Position numbers and translations under genes: made by a program
The notes under the pieces: generated by a model
Database searches by the model: none
The model's input: the letters and a program-made list of their open reading frames with translations, nothing else
What the model was told of the DNA's origin: nothing
DNA from: Magnetospirillum sp.
GTDB lineage: Bacteria; Pseudomonadota; Alphaproteobacteria; Rhodospirillales; Magnetospirillaceae
Direction: 5' to 3'
Assembly (NCBI GenBank): GCA_024707145.1
Contig: JANQAI010000011.1
Coordinates: forward strand, 186,001 to 250,000
DNA length: 64,000 bases
In this document: one piece after another, positions 17,195 through 26,212 of the stretch
Numbering within the stretch: position 1 is the stretch's first letter
How the letters are laid out: every line of letters starts with the position of its first letter

Positions 17195-18532
17195 TCAGCC
17201 CGGATAGGCGTGCTGGAAGCGCACCGGCTTGCCGATGGGGTCGCCCACCAATTGGCCGTCCATCATCACCGGGTTGCCGCGCACGATGGTGCCCACTGGC
17301 CAGCCGGTCACGCGTTGGCCGTCGAAGGGTGTCCAGCCGCAACGGCTGACGATCCACTGGTTGGTGATGACCCGTTCGGCCTTCAGGTCCACCAGGGTGA
17401 AGTCGGCGTCGTAGCCGAGCGCGATGCGGCCCTTGCCGGCCAGGTTGTAGATGCGCGCCGGCCCGGCCGAGGTCAGATCGACGAAGCGTTCCAGGCTCAG
17501 GCGGCCGGCATTGACGTGGTCCAGCATCAGCGGCACCAGCGTCTGCACCCCGGTCATGCCCGACGGCGATTGCGGATAGGGCTTGTCCTTTTCCTCGCGG
17601 GTATGGGGCGCGTGGTCGCTGCCCAGCACGTCCACCACGCCGTCGGCGATGGCCCGCCACAGCGCGTCCCGATGGTGCTCTTCCCGAATCGGCGGGTTCA
17701 TCTGGGCGTAGGTGCCCAGGCGCTCATAGCATTCCGGCGCGGCCAGCGTCAGGTGCTGGGGCGTGGTCTCCACCGTGGCCAGATCCTTGTGGTCGGCCAG
17801 GAAGGCCATCTCGTCGGCGGTGGTGACGTGCAGCACGTGCACCCGGCGCCGGGCCGCCTCGGCCAACTTGACCAGGCGCTGGGTGGCGATCAGCGCCGCC
17901 TGGGCGTCGCGCCAGACGTGGTGGACGCGCGGGTGGCCCTCCTTCTCGGCGATGGCCTTGCGCTCGATCAGCCGGTCTTCGTCCTCGCAATGGACGGCGA
18001 CACGGCGAAAGCCCTGGGCCAGCACCTGGGCCAGGGTTTCGTCGTCGGACACCAGCAGGCTGCCGGTGCTCGATCCCATGAACACCTTGATGCCGGCGCA
18101 GCCGGGAATGCGTTCCCACTCGGCCAGATGGGCGATGTTGTCGGCTGCCGCGCCCAGGAAGAAGGCGTGGTCGGTCCAGGTGCGCCCCTCGGCCCGCTTC
18201 AGTTTGTCCCTCAGTTCCACGTCGGTGGTGGTGCCGGGCTTGGTGTTGGGCATCTCGAACACCGCCACCACGCCGCCCATGGCCGCCGCCGCCGTGCCGG
18301 TGGCCAGGTCTTCCTTGTGCTCCAGCCCGGGCTCGCGGAAATGCACCTGGGTGTCGATGACGCCCGGCAGCACGTGCAGCCCGGCGCAGTCGATCTCGGC
18401 CGCCGCGCCGGCCCCGCCCAAGGATCCGATGGCGACGATGCGCCCCCCTGAAACGGCGATATCGGTCTGCTCGCGGCCGTTGGGGGTGACGGCAATGCCG
18501 CCGCGCAGGATCAGGTCATAGGTCTGGGACAT
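17195..18532 (-). CDS. pyrC: Dihydroorotase-type cyclic amidohydrolase
   Basis: A 445-residue amidohydrolase, best matched to class I dihydroorotase (carbamoyl-aspartate to dihydroorotate, pyrimidine synthesis). Barrel motifs are VIDTQVHFREPGLEHKEDL, GIKVFMGSSTG (Lys that is carbamylated), AVHCED, HVLHVTT and DVLGSDHAPHTREEK (catalytic Asp). One oddity is that the usual metal-binding HxH of the first strand reads QVH. I recall Gln at this position in other alphaproteobacterial relatives, so it may mark a subfamily, but metal binding could differ. Allantoinase or hydantoinase remain possible alternatives. It lies 11 bp downstream of asnB (stop-to-start order on the minus strand is pyrC first). 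Confidence 0.8.
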   Translation of the reverse strand: MSQTYDLILRGGIAVTPNGREQTDIAVSGGRIVAIGSLGGAGAAAEIDCAGLHVLPGVIDTQVHFREPGLEHKEDLATGTAAAAMGGVVAVFEMPNTKPGTTTDVELRDKLKRAEGRTWTDHAFFLGAAADNIAHLAEWERIPGCAGIKVFMGSSTGSLLVSDDETLAQVLAQGFRRVAVHCEDEDRLIERKAIAEKEGHPRVHHVWRDAQAALIATQRLVKLAEAARRRVHVLHVTTADEMAFLADHKDLATVETTPQHLTLAAPECYERLGTYAQMNPPIREEHHRDALWRAIADGVVDVLGSDHAPHTREEKDKPYPQSPSGMTGVQTLVPLMLDHVNAGRLSLERFVDLTSAGPARIYNLAGKGRIALGYDADFTLVDLKAERVITNQWIVSRCGWTPFDGQRVTGWPVGTIVRGNPVMMDGQLVGDPIGKPVRFQHAYPG

Positions 18533-18543
18533 CTCGCTCTCCC

Positions 18544-20295
18544 TCAGGCCGACAGCATTTCGAAGACATCGCCCTGGATGTCGGCGCCGTCAACATGGGC
18601 GCGGTGCCACAGGGCGTAGAACAGCAGGGTCCAGCAGGCGAAGCCGGTGCGCTTGTCGCACGACTTGAACAGGCGCTTCACCTGGTGGGGCGCCGCCAGG
18701 GCGTCGATGCAGGGCTGGCGGGCCACCAACTCGGCCAATTGCGGGCGGGCGGCGATCCATTCCGCCACCGGCACGGTGAAGCCGCGTTTCTTGTCGAAGG
18801 GCCGCGCCGCCGGCAGGGCCTTGTCCAGCCACAGGCGCAGCAGCCATTTGCCGGTGTTCTTGCGCACCTTCCAGCGGTCGGGCAAGGCGAAGGCGAAACG
18901 GGCCACCTCGGGGTCGAGGAAGGGCACGCGGCCTTCGACGCCGTTGCGCATCAGGCAGCGGTCGGCCTTGATCAGCAGGTCGTTTGGCAGCCAGTCGGCG
19001 CAATCGGTGGCCTGCGCCGCCTGCAGGCGCGAGCGCCCGGGCAGGCGGGCGGCGCGCTCGGCCGCCGCATAGCGGTCGCGCCAGCCGGACGGGGGGTGGC
19101 GCAGCACTTCCAGCCCGTCGAAGGTGCCGCTGCGCCGCATGGCCTTGGTGAAAGGCCAGGGCCGCATGGCGCCGCGATAGCGGCCATAGCCGCCGAACAG
19201 CTCGTCGCCACCTTCGCCGGCCAGGATGACCTTGACGTCCTGGCGCGCCCGCCGGGCCAACTTGAAGGTGGGCAGGGTGGCGTAGTCGGCGGCCGGGTCG
19301 TCCATGGCGGCGGCCACGGCGGGCAGCAGCGACCAGAAATCGGCCTCGCCGAACTCCACCTCCACGTGCTCGGCCCCCACGGCGCGGGCCAGGGCGCGGG
19401 CGTGGTCGCGCTCGTCATGCACGCCGGTGCCGGGGAAGCCGGCGGTGAAGGCCAGGACGGGGCGGGGATTGAGCCGCGCCATCATGGACAGCAGGGCGGA
19501 ACTGTCGATGCCGCCCGACAGGAACATGCCATAGGGCACGTCGGCGCGCTGGTGCAGGTCCACCGAATCCATCAGCACCTGGTCCAGGCGGTCCAGCAGG
19601 CTAGCGCCGTCGCCGCTTTCCCGGCCGCTTTCCGGCAAGGCGGGCAGGCGGCGGGAATCGACGATGCGGCCGTCCTCCACCACCAGGGTCTCGCCCGGCG
19701 CCACTCGGCGAATGCCGTCGAAGATGGTGTCGGTGCCGCAGGTGAACTGCAATTGCAGCAGCTCGTGCAGTGCCTGGGCGTTCACCTTGGGCGCCACCAG
19801 ACCCGCCTTGACCAGCGCCTGCGGCTCGGAAGCGAAAGCCACGCCCCACGGCCCCTCGGCCACATAGAGCGGTTTGATGCCGAAGGGGTCGCGGGCCAGC
19901 ACCACCTGGCCGGCGGCGGGGTCGTGGATGGCCAGGGCGTACATGCCGCGCAGCCGGCGGGTGAAGGCCAGCCCCTCGCGGGCATAGAGATGCAGCGGCG
20001 GCTCGCAATCCGAGCCGGTGGCGAAGCGCACGTCGGGCAGGCCGGCCTTCAGCTCGATGTAATTGTAGATTTCCCCGTTGGCGACGATGGCGCGGCCGTC
20101 ATTGTCCAGGATAGGCTGACGGCCGCCCTCCAGGTCGATGATGGACAGGCGGGTCTGCACCAGCCCCACATTGTCCTTGAGATGGCGCCCGCGCCCGTCG
20201 GGGCCGCGATGGCCCAGCGCCTCGGTCAGGCGGTCCAGGGTGGCGCCGTCGGGGCGCTGGCCGTTGCGAGCGACGATGCCGCCGATGCCGCACAT
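18544..20295 (-). CDS. asnB: Asparagine synthase (glutamine-hydrolysing), AsnB type
   Basis: A 583-residue two-domain enzyme transferring ammonia from glutamine to a carboxylate. The N-terminal Ntn glutaminase domain begins MCGIGGIV with the nucleophile Cys2 and ALGHRGPDGRG. The synthetase domain has the PP-loop FLSGGIDSSALLSMMARLN and GEGGDELFGGYGRY. Length is close to the AsnB/AsnO group found in surface-polysaccharide and peptide clusters. Its ATG overlaps the stop of the upstream glycosyltransferase (TGATG), and two glycosyltransferases precede it in the same operon, so the acceptor may be a glycan sugar acid rather than free aspartate. That is inference. Confidence 0.85.
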   Translation of the reverse strand: MCGIGGIVARNGQRPDGATLDRLTEALGHRGPDGRGRHLKDNVGLVQTRLSIIDLEGGRQPILDNDGRAIVANGEIYNYIELKAGLPDVRFATGSDCEPPLHLYAREGLAFTRRLRGMYALAIHDPAAGQVVLARDPFGIKPLYVAEGPWGVAFASEPQALVKAGLVAPKVNAQALHELLQLQFTCGTDTIFDGIRRVAPGETLVVEDGRIVDSRRLPALPESGRESGDGASLLDRLDQVLMDSVDLHQRADVPYGMFLSGGIDSSALLSMMARLNPRPVLAFTAGFPGTGVHDERDHARALARAVGAEHVEVEFGEADFWSLLPAVAAAMDDPAADYATLPTFKLARRARQDVKVILAGEGGDELFGGYGRYRGAMRPWPFTKAMRRSGTFDGLEVLRHPPSGWRDRYAAAERAARLPGRSRLQAAQATDCADWLPNDLLIKADRCLMRNGVEGRVPFLDPEVARFAFALPDRWKVRKNTGKWLLRLWLDKALPAARPFDKKRGFTVPVAEWIAARPQLAELVARQPCIDALAAPHQVKRLFKSCDKRTGFACWTLLFYALWHRAHVDGADIQGDVFEMLSA

Positions 20296-21320
20296 CAGCC
20301 GGCGACCTTTTCGAAGAACTCGGTGTAGCGGGCGACCACGGCGTCCTCGGTGAACTGATCCTCATAGGCCTGGCGGCCGGCGGCACCGATCTGCATGGCC
20401 AGGGTGCGGTCGTTCACCAGCCGGTTGATGGCGGCGCCCAGGGCCTTGTCGTCCTCCAGCGGCACCAGTATGCCGTCGATGCCGTCCTCGATCAGCTGGC
20501 TCGGGCCTTCCGAGGCGGCGGCGATGACCGGCACGCCCTGGGCCCAGCCCTCGATCACCACGTTGCCCAGGGGTTCGTGGCGCGACGGGCAGACGAACAA
20601 ATCGGCGGCGGCGAACAGGCTGGCCACGTCCTCGCGCCAGCCCAGGAACCGCACCCGCGAGATCACCCCGGCGCGTGCCGCCAGCGTTTCCAGCTCGGCC
20701 CGCAAGGGGCCCTCGCCGGCCAGCCACAGATAGGTCTCGGGCACCTGGGCCAGGGCCTTGATCAGCACGTCGAAGCCCTTGTTGGGGTGCAGCCGGCCCA
20801 GCGCCAGCAGCAGCGGCGCCCCCTCGGGGGTAGAGAAGGTCTTGCGGTTGGCGGCCGGCGCCCTGGTTTCGGCGACGAAGTTGGGGACGTAATGGACCTT
20901 CTCGGCATCCCAGCCCTGGCCGACGATCCAGTCGACGATGTCCTGGGTGTTGCCGATCAGGTGGTCGGCGCCGCGGTAGTATTTCAGGTCGTAATAGCCG
21001 CCCAGCCGGCCGACCCGGACGAAATCACCCCGGGGGCAGAAGCGGCTGGCCCGGTTCATCCAGGTCAGCACCACGGTGGGGCGGAAGTCGCGCACCGCTT
21101 GGCGGAAGCCGCAATGGGTCCTGAAATCCAGCAGGCCGCCGAAGGGCAATTCCGTCACCGCCACCCCGCCATCGCGCAGCAACTGGGCACGGCGGGGATT
21201 GGCGCGGATCAGCACGCGCTGCTCGACGCCGGCCCGCTGCAGCGCGAGGGCCAGGCGTTCGAAGAAGGCTTCGGCGCCACCGCGATCGGCCCCGGCCATG
21301 GCTTGCAGCAGGCGGATCAT
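20295..21320 (-). CDS. Glycosyltransferase family 4 protein
   Basis: A 341-residue GT-B glycosyltransferase. N-terminal MIRLLQAMAGADRGGAEAFF shows the GG-A loop of GT4 enzymes. The C-terminal Rossmann half has LALGRLHPNKGFDVLIKAL, WLAGEGPLRAELE and the nucleotide-sugar site CPSRHEPLGNVVIEGWAQG (E-x7-E motif). It would act at the inner membrane in making a lipopolysaccharide core or other surface glycan. The start overlaps the stop of the next glycosyltransferase (ATGA, 21317-21320) and its stop overlaps asnB, so the three are translationally coupled. Donor and acceptor are unknown. Confidence 0.88.
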   Translation of the reverse strand: MIRLLQAMAGADRGGAEAFFERLALALQRAGVEQRVLIRANPRRAQLLRDGGVAVTELPFGGLLDFRTHCGFRQAVRDFRPTVVLTWMNRASRFCPRGDFVRVGRLGGYYDLKYYRGADHLIGNTQDIVDWIVGQGWDAEKVHYVPNFVAETRAPAANRKTFSTPEGAPLLLALGRLHPNKGFDVLIKALAQVPETYLWLAGEGPLRAELETLAARAGVISRVRFLGWREDVASLFAAADLFVCPSRHEPLGNVVIEGWAQGVPVIAAASEGPSQLIEDGIDGILVPLEDDKALGAAINRLVNDRTLAMQIGAAGRQAYEDQFTEDAVVARYTEFFEKVAG

Positions 21321-22342
21321 GTGAGCAGCGCCTCGAAGTGTTCGGCCGCCGCGTCCCAGGAACGGCCGGTGTAGAGCGCCTTCGCCTCGGCGCCCATGGA
21401 GGCGGCGACACCGGCATCGGCCAGCAGCATGGTGGCCAGGTTGGCGAAGGCATCGTCGTCGGGCACCACATAGGCCGAGCGGCCGTTGGCCACCCGTTCC
21501 GGCGCTGCGCCCAGCGGCCGCAGCACCGCCGGGGTGCCGGCGGCCTGGCTTTCCGTCAGGGTGAAGGCGGTGGCGTCGTCGGCATGGCCGGGATAGAGGT
21601 GCACGGTCGCCTCGCGATAGGCCTGGGCCATGGCGCCGTCGCTGCCGGGGCGCTGGATGACGATGCCGTCGCCGCGCGCGGCCAGCACGCGGGCGAACAG
21701 GTCCTGCTGTTCCGGCGGCACCTCGCCGCCGTCCTCGGCCTTGGCCAGGCTGGTGGAATAGATGTGCAGCTCGGCCTCGGGCACCGCCGGGCGGATGCGG
21801 CCCAGCCATAGTTCCAGCACCCAGTCCAGCCCATGGCTGGGATGGGTGGTGACGATGGCGTGCGGCGGCACCGCCGGTCCGGTGACGGCGTCGGCCAGAT
21901 AATCGGACTTCACCGCCGCCGGCATCACTTCCACGGACACGCCGTGCGCCGTCCAACCCTGGGCCTGCGCCGAGGCGGACAGCAGCAGCAGCGGCTTGAG
22001 GTCCTTGACCAGGTCCCCGGCCGCCACGCGCGCCAGTTGGCGGGCCGGCGCCGTGGTCCACAGCACCCGCCGCTTGGCCTGGCGGATGAATTCCAGCAGG
22101 GCCGGCTTGCGGAAGGCCACCAGCACGTCGGTGGCCAGCGGCTTCCTGCCCTCCAGCGTTTCCCATTGGGCGCCTTCGATGAACAGGCTCCAGCGGCAGC
22201 GGTTGAACACCGTCACCGTGTGGCCGCGCCGGGCCAGGGCGCCGGGCAGGGCGGCGAACGCCTTCTCGGCCCCGCCCATGGCGCGGCTGGAGGCGGTGAA
22301 GCCGTCGAAGGGGATGGAATCGTCGACCAGGGTGATATGCAT
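21317..22342 (-). CDS. Glycosyltransferase (GT4-like)
   Basis: A 341-residue GT-B type protein, first gene of the glycosyltransferase-glycosyltransferase-asnB operon. Its N-terminus MHITLVDDSIPFDGFTASSR leads to AMGGAEKAFAALPGALARRG, the usual GG-A-x loop. The C-terminal half has YPGHADDATAFTLTESQAAG, the conserved acceptor of the nucleotide in GT4 enzymes. The ATG at 22342 follows AAGGGGTG; a longer in-frame start (22417) would run into the divergent promoter region shared with ygfZ. Function is presumably surface glycan assembly; donor and acceptor unknown. Confidence 0.82.
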   Translation of the reverse strand: MHITLVDDSIPFDGFTASSRAMGGAEKAFAALPGALARRGHTVTVFNRCRWSLFIEGAQWETLEGRKPLATDVLVAFRKPALLEFIRQAKRRVLWTTAPARQLARVAAGDLVKDLKPLLLLSASAQAQGWTAHGVSVEVMPAAVKSDYLADAVTGPAVPPHAIVTTHPSHGLDWVLELWLGRIRPAVPEAELHIYSTSLAKAEDGGEVPPEQQDLFARVLAARGDGIVIQRPGSDGAMAQAYREATVHLYPGHADDATAFTLTESQAAGTPAVLRPLGAAPERVANGRSAYVVPDDDAFANLATMLLADAGVAASMGAEAKALYTGRSWDAAAEHFEALLT

Positions 22343-22459
22343 GGTGCACCCCTTATAGTGCTCCACCCGGCCCCTGCCAAGGCGCCAAGGGTTGCCATCG
22401 GCCCGGCTTTGCCCCACCTTGATCGGGTCCGCCGCGCCGCAATCAACAGTGAGCTTGCC

Positions 22460-23316
22460 ATGGAAACCCGTTTCACCCGTTTGAACCGCGCCGTGCTGTC
22501 GGTGTCCGGCGACGACCGGGCCAGCTTCCTGCAGGGCCTGATTTCCAACGACATCGCCAAGGCCGGGCCCGAGCGCGCCATCTGGGCGGCGTTCCTGACG
22601 CCCCAGGGTCGGTTCCTGTGGGACCTGTTCATCGCCGAGAAGGACGGCGCCTTCCTGATCGACGTGGAGGCCGACCGCGCCGAGGAATTCCGCAAGAAGC
22701 TGTCGCTCTACAAGCTGCGCTCCAAGGTGGCCATCGCGCTGACCGAGCTAGCCGTCTACGCGGTGCTGGACGCCGCCCCCTGGGGTTGGGCGAGGCGCCC
22801 GGCGCCACCCGGCCGTTCGGCGACGGCGTCGCCTATGTGGACCCGCGCCTGCCCCGCCTGGGCGCCCGTGCCATCCTGGCCTCGCCTGAGGCGCTGGTGG
22901 CCGCCGGGCTGGCCGAAACCGACCTCGCCGCCTGGGACGCGGCCCGTATCGCCGCCGGCGTGCCCGACGGCAGCCGCGACATGGTGGTGGACAGGGCGCT
23001 GCTGCTGGAGAACGGCTTCGACGAACTGGGCGGCGTGGATTTCGAGAAAGGCTGCTACATGGGCCAGGAGCTGACCGCCCGCACCAAGTATCGCGGCCTG
23101 GTCAGGAAGCGCCTGCTGCCGGTGACCATCGCCGGCCCGGTGCCGGCTCCCGGCACCCCGCTGATGGCCGGCGAGGCGGAGGCGGGCGAGATGCGCTCGG
23201 CCTGCGGGCAGGCGGGGCTGGCACTGGTGCGGCTGGAGCATATGGCGACGCCGCTGAGAGCGGGCGAGGCGACGCTGACCGTCGGCGTTCCCGACTGGGC
23301 GCGGCTGCCGGAATGA
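22460..23316 (+). CDS. ygfZ: YgfZ/GcvT-like folate-binding protein, with one frameshift
   Basis: YgfZ (IBA57-type) proteins bind tetrahydrofolate and help maintain Fe-S enzymes such as MiaB. It starts METRFTRLNRAVLSVSG and has DRASFLQGLISNDIAK. The signature FEKGCYMGQELTARTKYRG (with the conserved K-G-C-Y-x-G-Q-E) lies about residue 195. The frame breaks in the C-run 22776-22780; adding one C joins YAVLDAAP to LGLGEAPGATRPFGDG, giving 285 residues. The stop codon lies inside a large perfect palindrome (23310-23357) that it shares with the converging GGDEF gene. The frameshift is probably a sequence error. Confidence 0.87.
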
Positions 23317-23357
23317 CTCCACCTTCTCCCGCTCGCGGGAGAAGGTGGAGTCATTCC
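23310..23357. terminator. Perfect 23-bp-arm palindrome embedding two convergent stop codons
   Basis: Arms of 23 bases (23310-23332 and 23335-23357) are perfectly complementary around a TC centre. The stop of ygfZ (23314-23316) and the stop of the GGDEF gene (23351-23353, minus strand) are mirror images within the stem. The core CTTCTCCCGC/GCGGGAGAAG belongs to the dispersed palindrome family. Long, strong hairpin but no T-run, so it may act as mRNA end-protector or bidirectional terminator. Confidence 0.75.
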
Positions 23358-24649
23358 TTGTATTCCTCGATGGGCTGGTTGTAGCCGGCGAAGAAGCAGA
23401 AGCCGTTGCGGCCGGCGTGCTTGACCCGGTACATGGCCACGTCGGCGGCCTTGCACACCTCTTCCATGGAATTGCCGTCATCGGGGAAGACGGCGACGCC
23501 GATGGAGGCGCCCACCTGGCAGGCATGGCCCTGGTAATCCACCGCCTTGGACAGGGAATCCACGATCTTGCGGGCCACCAGCGCCGCTTCCACGGGGCGC
23601 TGGATTTCCTCGACCACCACCACGAACTCGTCGCCACCGACGCGGGCCACCGTGTCGGACGAGCGCACGCAGGCAGCCAACCGGCGCGAGACCTCACGCA
23701 GCACGTGGTCGCCGGCCTCGTGGCCCAGGGTGTCGTTGATGGGCTTGAATTTGTCCAGGTCCACGTACAGCACCGCCATGCGGCCGCCATGGCGCTTCAC
23801 GCGGGCCAGGGCGTGGTTCATGCGGTCGTTCAGCAGGTTGCGGTTGGGCAGCCCGGTCAGGCTGTCGTGGTGGGCCAGCCGGCGGATGCGGTCCTCGTTC
23901 TCCTTGCGCTCGGAAATGTCGCGCAGGATGGCGGTGAACAGCCGCTGCTTGCCGTGGCGCAACTCGGACACCGAGATTTCCATGGGAAAGGTGCTGCCGT
24001 CCAGGCGCAGGCCGACGCCTTCCACCAGGCGCCCCATCAGGGTGGGGAACAGCCCGGCCATGTAGGCGTCGAAGAAGCGCTGGTGGCGGTCGCGCATATC
24101 GTCGGGCATCAGGTCGCCCAGGTCGATGCCGGCCATCTGGCCGCGCTTATAGCAGAACATGTGTTCGGCGGCCGGATTGGCCGATTCCACCTTGCCGGAA
24201 TCATTGATGGTGACGATGCCTTCCGCCACCGAGGCCAGGATGCCCTGCAGCCGCTCCTCGCGCTCGCGCAGGGCCTCGGCCGACTTGACGAACTTCGAGA
24301 TGTCGCGCCCTTCGATGAAGTAGGTGTCGTCGGTGGGGGTGCGGCGCACCCGCAGTTCGGCCTCGAACACGGTGCCGTCGGCGCGGGACAGCTTCAGCGG
24401 CAGGAAGTCCTCTTCCGCCAGCAGGTCCCAGCCGGCCTCCATCAGGAAGCGGTAGTCATCGACCACCCATTCCTCGAACGGACAGCCGATGACTTCTTCG
24501 GCCGCGGCCAAGCCCAGCATGCGCACGCCGGCATTGTTGAGGAAGATGATCTGGTTGTCGCGCAGCAGGCACACCAAGGAAGACGCGAGCTCCAACAGCT
24601 CGCGATCAAGTACGACGGTCGCGGTGCGTGCCGCCACGGATGCCGTCAC
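23351..24649 (-). CDS. PAS-PAS-GGDEF diguanylate cyclase
   Basis: A 432-residue soluble protein. Two PAS sensor domains (about residues 13-120 and 133-250; FLNNAGVRMLG, then GIVTINDSGKVESANPAAE) precede a GGDEF domain (about 265-425). The active loop reads ARVGGDEFVVV and the inhibitory I-site RSSD sits five residues before it, so synthesis of cyclic-di-GMP from two GTP with product feedback is expected. No transmembrane segment is visible. The start at 24649 (MTASVAARTATVVLD) is the first ATG in frame. The gene stands alone; its stop is buried in the shared palindrome with ygfZ. Confidence 0.9.
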   Translation of the reverse strand: MTASVAARTATVVLDRELLELASSLVCLLRDNQIIFLNNAGVRMLGLAAAEEVIGCPFEEWVVDDYRFLMEAGWDLLAEEDFLPLKLSRADGTVFEAELRVRRTPTDDTYFIEGRDISKFVKSAEALREREERLQGILASVAEGIVTINDSGKVESANPAAEHMFCYKRGQMAGIDLGDLMPDDMRDRHQRFFDAYMAGLFPTLMGRLVEGVGLRLDGSTFPMEISVSELRHGKQRLFTAILRDISERKENEDRIRRLAHHDSLTGLPNRNLLNDRMNHALARVKRHGGRMAVLYVDLDKFKPINDTLGHEAGDHVLREVSRRLAACVRSSDTVARVGGDEFVVVVEEIQRPVEAALVARKIVDSLSKAVDYQGHACQVGASIGVAVFPDDGNSMEEVCKAADVAMYRVKHAGRNGFCFFAGYNQPIEEYKE

Positions 24650-24740
24650 CTCTTGATTCCCTTGTTACCCATCAGGGTTGATGGTCAGGCCAAAGTGGGT
24701 GGAAAGTCAACCATCCACGATATGCGGGCTGGTCCGCCCG

Positions 24741-25661
24741 TCAGGCAGAGAAGCAGCGCTGCAGTTCGGCCAGTTGGGCGAAAGGGGACACTCCGTCCGG
24801 CAGGGTCAGGTCGCCCGCCCGACGCACGCCTTCGCGGCCCCAGCGCTCGCGCACGGCTTCCTCCAGCCAGGTCTGGGCCTGGGCGGCGCGGGTGCCGGCC
24901 AGTCGTCCCTCGGCGGCCAGGAAGGCGGCGTGGCCGTCCACCGCCTGCACCAGGGCGTCGATGCCGTCCCTGCGCATGGACGACACCAGCAGCACCGGCA
25001 CCTGCCAGCCCCCGCTCTCGTCGCCGGCCCCGCCCAGGGACAGGGCGCCCAGCACGTCGGCGCGGGCGCGGCGGGCTTCCTTTTCCATGTCGGCCTTGGT
25101 CACCACCACCACGTGGGGGATCTCGGCAATGCCGGCCTTCATGAATTGCAGCGAATCGCCCGAGCCGGGCTGGACGCAGAACAGCACGGTGTCGGCCACG
25201 CCGACCACGTCGGTCTCGCTCTGGCCCACGCCCACGGTCTCGATCAGCACCACGTCGTAGAGGGCCCGCATCAGCACCATGGCCGAGACGGTCAGCCCAG
25301 CCAGCCCGCCCAGGCGGTCCCGCGCCGCCATGGAGCGGACGAAGACGCCCTGGTCCTCGGGGTCGGTGGTCAGCCGGGTGCGGTCGCCCAGCAGGGCGCC
25401 GCCGGAACGGCGCGACGACGGGTCGACGGCGATGCACCCGACCGTGCGGCCTCGTCCCCGCCAGTTGGCGATCAGGGCGTTCATCAGGGTGGACTTGCCG
25501 ACGCCGGGCGGGCCGGTCATGCCGACCACCTGGGCGGTGGGGGCGGCATAGGCGGCGTCCAGCAGCGCCACCGTCTCGGGCGCGTCGGGCAGGCGTTCCA
25601 ACTGGGCGAGGGCCTTGGCCAGGGCGGCCTTGCCACCGCTCTTGATATCATCGAGGGTCAT
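24741..25661 (-). CDS. meaB: MeaB/ArgK-type P-loop GTPase (methylmalonyl-CoA mutase chaperone)
   Basis: A 306-residue G3E-type GTPase that protects and reloads adenosylcobalamin-dependent acyl-CoA mutases. Motifs are Walker A MTGPPGVGKSTLMNALI, then VAVDPSSRRSGGALLGDRTR (switch region), LIETVGVGQSE and the base-recognition VVTKADMEKEARRA. The start is ATG 25661 (MTLDDIKSGGKAALAKAL), matching family N-termini; an upstream in-frame ATG lies in the promoter of the divergent dsbB. No mutase gene (mcm) is in the window, so the partner is encoded elsewhere. Confidence 0.9.
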   Translation of the reverse strand: MTLDDIKSGGKAALAKALAQLERLPDAPETVALLDAAYAAPTAQVVGMTGPPGVGKSTLMNALIANWRGRGRTVGCIAVDPSSRRSGGALLGDRTRLTTDPEDQGVFVRSMAARDRLGGLAGLTVSAMVLMRALYDVVLIETVGVGQSETDVVGVADTVLFCVQPGSGDSLQFMKAGIAEIPHVVVVTKADMEKEARRARADVLGALSLGGAGDESGGWQVPVLLVSSMRRDGIDALVQAVDGHAAFLAAEGRLAGTRAAQAQTWLEEAVRERWGREGVRRAGDLTLPDGVSPFAQLAELQRCFSA

Positions 25662-25726
25662 GGCGCGATCATCCCCGCCGGGGGTGGTGTGGTCAAGCGT
25701 GCCCGCCTTTGCTATGGTCCCGAACC

Positions 25727-26212
25727 ATGAAAACGATCCCATCGCGGCTGGTGCCGCTGTTCGTGCTGTCGGTCAGCGCCTTCGCCCTGGCCTTCGCCCT
25801 GGTGGCCCAATACGGCTTCGGGCTGAAGCCGTGCGTGCTGTGCATCACCCAGCGCGTCCCCTTCGCCCTTGCCGGCGGCCTGGCCGCCCTGTCCCTGCTG
25901 GGCGCCTTCCGCCGTTTCCGCCGCGCGCTGATGGCGCTGGCCGGGCTGGCCTTCCTGGTCAATTCCGGCATCGCCGTCTACCACGTAGGGGTGGAGCAGA
26001 AGTGGTGGCAGTCCAGCTGTTCGCCCACCGAAGGCGGCCCGGTGTCGGTCAACGACTTGGCCGCCATGATGTCCAAACCGGTGGAGGCCCGCTGCGATGA
26101 ACCCGCCTGGGCCTGGCACGGCATCACCATGGCGGCCATGAACATCGTCTTTTCCGGCGGCCTGGCGGTGGTCACCCTGGTGCTGGCCCGCCGCATGAAG
26201 GAGCAGGCATGA
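25727..26212 (+). CDS. dsbB: Disulfide bond formation protein DsbB
   Basis: A 161-residue inner-membrane protein with four hydrophobic helices. It passes electrons from DsbA-type thiols to ubiquinone. Both redox pairs are present: Cys36/Cys39 in KPCVLCITQR and Cys98/Cys123 in the second periplasmic loop (SSCSPTEGG ... ARCDEP). The conserved Arg after the first pair, needed for quinone binding, is there. It overlaps the following coq7 by four bases (ATGA), which couples a quinone-using enzyme to a quinone-making one. ATG 25727 was chosen over 25709 because the signal-like helix starts there. Confidence 0.92.
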   Translation: MKTIPSRLVPLFVLSVSAFALAFALVAQYGFGLKPCVLCITQRVPFALAGGLAALSLLGAFRRFRRALMALAGLAFLVNSGIAVYHVGVEQKWWQSSCSPTEGGPVSVNDLAAMMSKPVEARCDEPAWAWHGITMAAMNIVFSGGLAVVTLVLARRMKEQA

